64,000 nt of DNA from JACMLD01 sp044227095 (lineage in GTDB: Bacteria; Bacteroidota; Bacteroidia; Chitinophagales; Chitinophagaceae), in NCBI GenBank assembly GCA_044227095.1, contig JBGAFV010000001.1, positions 3,348,001-3,412,000 of the forward strand, in the 5' to 3' direction. The translations under genes were made by a program, and so were the position numbers. Under the pieces are notes generated by a model. The model worked only from the letters and a program-made list of their open reading frames with translations, ran no database searches and had not been told where the DNA came from. This document shows positions 61,152 to 64,000 of this stretch, piece after piece (position 1 is the first letter of the stretch; every line of letters starts with the position of its first letter).

Positions 61152-62447
61152 TTACCAGTGTGCAAAATCCTTTTCGTAATTGCCTTTTATGCGTTCCATG
61201 GGCGGATTAAAATAACCGTATTTAAGATTAGGAAATTCTTCCTGTATTAATTCCTGCAATTGTTTAATGCCCATGCATTCCCCGGTTTCTGTAACGCCAA
61301 TTTTACCCAGGTACCAATCGGGATCAATATTAAAATTGCGCCATTGTATCATGCTGAGTTTTGTTTCTTTTATTAGCTTGCGCAATGCTTCGTATTCTTC
61401 TATGCTGTCCGTCATGCCCGGAAAAACAAAATAGTTGATGCTGCTCCAGCCACCATAGCTGCGCATTACCTTCAGGCTTTCTACTATATCTTCAAAAGTG
61501 TAATTGTTAGGACGGTAATAGGCTTCGTAAATATTTTTGCGGGCAGAGTTGGTGCTTACGCGGATGCTGTTAAGGCCGGCTTCGCAAAGTGCTTTAACTG
61601 CATCGGGTTTAGAACCGTTTGTATTTATATTGATACTTCCACGCTTTGTGTGTTTGCGCATTTCTATAATGGAAGCACGAATGGTTTCCCACATTAATAA
61701 TGGTTCGCCCTCGCATCCTTGTCCGAAAGATACAATAGGATAAGGGGCTTCTGCCAAATGGGGAACAGTAAATTCAACAATTTCTTCTGCACTCGGCTTA
61801 AACGTTAGCCTGTCTTGCGTAGAAGGAATGGTTTCTTCCTGCGGTTGAAAAGAAATACAGCCAATGCAGTTTGCATTACATGCAGGAGATGTAGGTATAG
61901 GGCATTCCCAACGTGCCAATGAAAGGTTTCTTGCCGCAGGACAATTATAAGTAAGGCAGCAATTTTCCATCAGGTGTTTTACAAGACGATTATGCGGATA
62001 AGCTTCTAATAAATTTGCTGTGCCCGATTTTATTTTGGCGTTATCATAACCGGCACATTCCTGGCGAATATCCTGTTCAATTCTTACAGCAGGTACATAA
62101 AATTTATCGTTGTGCCATCCTGCTGCAGTATAACAAAACAAAGGGAGGGTAGGAGCATCGGGTGCAGTCTCATAAGCAGCAATATAAAGGCCTGTATGTG
62201 CGGGTGGGATAAAAGCTGCCACTGCCCATCCTTTATCGCAGAGGCGCATATCGCCGGTTTCCACGTCTATACCAATGCCACGCCTGCCCGGCAATTCATA
62301 CAGTGAACCGCCATCAGGTAATTCAATCCAGTCTTCCGGATCTATGGGGTAAGCATCCCAGCCGCTTCTTCCGGTAGCGTATAAGCTTGTGTCTTCAAAA
62401 ATATTTCCTTTGCCGTCTGAGTAAAGAATATAAGGCGAATAATTCAT
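61152..62447 (-). CDS. Radical SAM protein
   Basis: The 431-residue enzyme has a CX3CX2C cluster motif (Cys190, Cys194, Cys197 in ACNANCIGC). The motif SFGQGCEGEPLL is the GGE-equivalent; INTNGSKPDAVK and RVSTNSAR continue the TIM barrel. The first 180 residues form an extra domain with Cys163, Cys164 and Cys169 (ENCCLTYNC), which may hold a second cluster. No peptide substrate or partner gene is visible nearby, and the reaction is unknown. It belongs to a family seen widely in Bacteroidota. Confidence 0.85.
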   Translation of the reverse strand: MNYSPYILYSDGKGNIFEDTSLYATGRSGWDAYPIDPEDWIELPDGGSLYELPGRRGIGIDVETGDMRLCDKGWAVAAFIPPAHTGLYIAAYETAPDAPTLPLFCYTAAGWHNDKFYVPAVRIEQDIRQECAGYDNAKIKSGTANLLEAYPHNRLVKHLMENCCLTYNCPAARNLSLARWECPIPTSPACNANCIGCISFQPQEETIPSTQDRLTFKPSAEEIVEFTVPHLAEAPYPIVSFGQGCEGEPLLMWETIRASIIEMRKHTKRGSININTNGSKPDAVKALCEAGLNSIRVSTNSARKNIYEAYYRPNNYTFEDIVESLKVMRSYGGWSSINYFVFPGMTDSIEEYEALRKLIKETKLSMIQWRNFNIDPDWYLGKIGVTETGECMGIKQLQELIQEEFPNLKYGYFNPPMERIKGNYEKDFAHW

Positions 62448-62460
62448 GAACCAAAAATCT

Positions 62461-62538
62461 TTTAGCCATTAGCCATTAGCTATTAGCCAGTATTTGCCAG
62501 ATGAAGGCTAATAGCTAACAGCTGCCAGCTAGCAGCTT
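62461..62538. repeat. Mirror spacer, TAGC type
   Basis: The left arm (62461-62488, TAGCCATTAGCTATTAGCC) is mirrored by the right arm (62506-62538), whose reverse complement reads AAGCTGCTAGCTGGCAGCTG then TTAGCTATTAGCC. The TAG stop of the membrane-protein gene (62529-62531) lies in the right arm. Confidence 0.65.
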
Positions 62539-63140
62539 GTTTTCAAATAATGCCTGCAAAATTCGTGAATTTGATCCAGTTCTTCGAATTGAAGATTTTG
62601 GCGAAGGGAAAACGCTAGTTTTTTGTTTTCTGATGTGTGGATGCTGATACTGTCGTAACGGATATCAATATTATTGATGCGGCTCCATAAAAAGAACTCG
62701 CTTTGCGGTAACCCGGAGATAGTAATACCTATGTGATTGAATTTTACCATTTCCGCCTTTGTCAATTTTTGTTCACAATAAAGAAGATAGCCATAGGCGC
62801 CGCATACCAGTAATAATGCAGAGCCCATTATCCATTTTGATGCAGAAAATAAAATAAAGGCTGCTGCTAAAAATATAATGCATTCAATGAAACGGAAAAC
62901 GGTGTTCATTTTTGGTAATTCCTGGGCAAGGTTGCGGGTGGTAAACACAACAATGATTATATCTACACTTATAAGCAACTGGCACCAGAAATAAATACGG
63001 TTAAAGCCGGTTTGTTGTAATTGGGTAATGGCATTGATAAGAATAAGAAGGCCTGCAATTAAATGAAGAAAGCGGCCCATGCGTTTGATGTTCTCATATG
63101 CCGGGTGGATGATACTAATGGCAAGTGCGTTCATAAGCAT
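62529..63140 (-). CDS. Membrane protein with PH-like C-terminal region
   Basis: The 203-residue protein has about four hydrophobic segments within residues 25-125 (HLIAGLLILINAIT, LISVDIIIVVFTT, CIIFLAAAFILFSA, ALLLVCGAYGYLLY). The cytosolic C-terminal part reads VKFNHIGITISGL, WSRINNIDIRYDSISIHTSE and LAFSLRQNLQFEELDQIHEF, resembling the bacterial PH (YcxB/bPH) pattern. It looks related in layout to the next gene upstream at 63266. The function is unknown. The start may instead be Met3. Confidence 0.6.
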   Translation of the reverse strand: MLMNALAISIIHPAYENIKRMGRFLHLIAGLLILINAITQLQQTGFNRIYFWCQLLISVDIIIVVFTTRNLAQELPKMNTVFRFIECIIFLAAAFILFSASKWIMGSALLLVCGAYGYLLYCEQKLTKAEMVKFNHIGITISGLPQSEFFLWSRINNIDIRYDSISIHTSENKKLAFSLRQNLQFEELDQIHEFCRHYLKTSC

Positions 63141-63180
63141 GTTTTTGCTTCTGATGCAAGGTTAAAAAAAATCCATATTG

Positions 63181-63222
63181 TGTGAACCGGGATTTTTGTG
63201 ATTTATGAGATTTTTAGGATGA
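63181..63222. repeat. TGAACCGGGATTT phrase, copy 2
   Basis: TGTGAACCGGGATTTTTGTG is followed by ATTTATGAGATTTTTAGGAT. It aligns with TCTGAACCGGGATTTATTTG and the sequence after it at 31511-31547. Confidence 0.6.
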
Positions 63223-63265
63223 TATATACTAACGTTGAATGGATCTGTTATTCGTGACCATGATC

Positions 63266-63823
63266 TTATATCCCCATCTGATTATTTAATTGTTTTTGGC
63301 AATAATCGTTGAATTCATCTTCTTCTGCATCGCCTTCTTCATCAATAGTTTCCCTTTGTAAAAGACGGTTGTTTTTAAAATCCAGCGTAAGCAGGTCGTC
63401 TTTTAAAACAACGTTATTGAATTCCGTCCATTTGTATCTTCTTCGTATTAGCGTATTAATAGCAATTTCAGAATCTGTAAAACCTATTTCCAGCGGAAGC
63501 TTAGCCTGTTTTTCAAACAAACCCATTAGGGCAAAAGGTATAAACAACCAGAAAAGATATGGCATGGTAACCCAGCCAATGGCTGCAATAAACAAGGCGC
63601 CACCATAATTAGCGGGTTGCTGCTTTTTTCTTTGCCAATAGCCATTGTAGATGATGATGGCAACAATGGCAATACCACCAAATAAATAAGGGATTTTTAT
63701 ATTGGCAGAAAGATATTGTTCACGAAAAAAAAGAAGTGCTGAAATAACCAGCAGCAGAATGGAAAACCTGTCTATATACCGGCGGCTTGTATTTTTTAAT
63801 GTAACAACGTATTGGTAAACCAT
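63266..63823 (-). CDS. Membrane protein with YcxB/PH-like C-terminal domain
   Basis: The 185-residue protein has hydrophobic segments near 20-35, 43-58 and 75-100 (FSILLLVISALLFFREQ, FGGIAIVAIIIYNGYW, LFIAAIGWVTMPYLFWLFIP). A C-terminal PH-like region follows: EIGFTDSEIAINTLIRRRYK, WTEFNNVVLKDDLLTLDFKN, and an acidic tail EEGDAEEDEF. It has the same order as the neighbouring gene at 62529, suggesting an ancient duplication. It is an inner-membrane protein of unknown function. Confidence 0.68.
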   Translation of the reverse strand: MVYQYVVTLKNTSRRYIDRFSILLLVISALLFFREQYLSANIKIPYLFGGIAIVAIIIYNGYWQRKKQQPANYGGALFIAAIGWVTMPYLFWLFIPFALMGLFEKQAKLPLEIGFTDSEIAINTLIRRRYKWTEFNNVVLKDDLLTLDFKNNRLLQRETIDEEGDAEEDEFNDYCQKQLNNQMGI

Positions 63824-63840
63824 GAGAGAATGTCTGATGT

Positions 63841-63880
63841 AAAAAAGCTGTTAGTTATTAGCCTTTAGCTGTTAGTATAA
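63841..63880. repeat. TAGC-type phrase at the right edge
   Basis: AAAAAAGCTGTTAGTTATTA is followed by GCCTTTAGCTGTTAGTATAA. It is upstream of the last gene. A second arm is not seen before the window ends. Confidence 0.45.
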
Positions 63881-63920
63881 GTCTATTGCGGATAAACCTG
63901 CAGCTCCGCAAAGTTATATA

Positions 63921-63937
63921 GTACAAGTGAGTGACAC
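63921..63937 (+). repeat. Dispersed GTACAAGTGAGTGACAC repeat, copy 3
   Basis: It is identical over 17 bp to copies 1 and 2, continues ACAACAGAAG, and a GATGCCGGTAAA segment follows, like the tails of the other two copies. Confidence 0.7.
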
Positions 63938-64000
63938 AACAGAAGTTTAATGATGTGCTGATGCCGGTAAAAAAATATTTATTTTGGTTGGTAGATGGGT

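Overview
The window looks like a chromosomal segment of an AT-rich member of the Bacteroidota, most likely Chitinophagaceae-like (the family-level guess is inference). The reasons are: two secreted proteins with gliding-motility/type IX secretion (T9SS) C-terminal domains and a PorP/SprF protein; family types typical of this phylum (DUF2723, DUF4251, DUF2961/GH172, a LytTR regulator with a propeller histidine kinase, HD-PycTM); TTTG-N19-TANNTTTG promoters; weak or absent Shine-Dalgarno sequences; and tRNA genes without an encoded CCA.

Layout. 1-10.1 kb: a 5'-truncated glycosylasparaginase, cutC, a MoxR-type ATPase with its VWA partner, a large DUF2723 membrane protein, a SAM hydroxide adenosyltransferase and an SDR enzyme. 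10.2-11.4 kb: one intact tRNA-Lys(UUU) inside a 124-125 bp tandem array of decayed tRNA-Lys-like units, each followed by a copy of the same terminator, with a small GIY-YIG nuclease gene lodged between tRNA remnants. 11.4-16 kb: a ferritin-like protein, a heparinase II/III-type lyase, a REPIN/MITE-like inverted-repeat element and a Tat-exported Gfo/Idh oxidoreductase. 16-24.2 kb: a four-gene minus-strand cluster (HD-PycTM, YjiK-like lipoprotein, phosphoesterase/Omp85 fusion with a possible kinase-like middle region, GAF protein). 24.4-36.4 kb: myo-inositol oxygenase, a TlpA thioredoxin, a GH43-GH172 pair, an Ada-type regulator/methyltransferase, Xaa-Pro aminopeptidase, GH5, and adenosine deaminase coupled to a HAD hydrolase. 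36.6-47.4 kb: a T9SS cargo protein, a histidine kinase/LytTR pair, an E2 acyltransferase, CinA, a Uma2 nuclease and a three-repeat lipoprotein. 47.5-53.4 kb: PBP4-type peptidase, pyrB, coaD, thioesterase, NUDIX, pyrE and an exported HMA protein. 54.7-59.3 kb: a 1167-residue IgGFc/PKD/CHU_C adhesin followed by PorP/SprF. 59.4-63.8 kb: two transporters, a radical SAM protein and two small membrane proteins with PH-like tails.

Most genes are ordinary housekeeping, envelope and carbohydrate functions. The unusual material lies between genes. Many spacers carry degenerate phrases (TAGC, TAGTC, TAATTA or CACGATT type) arranged as inverted pairs, and several genes have their stop codon inside the phrase. 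Other dispersed repeats include a GTACAAGTGAGTGACAC motif (three copies) and a TGAACCGGGATTT phrase (two copies). No CRISPR array, prophage, rRNA or complete insertion sequence was seen. All family assignments come from reading motifs, without database searches.
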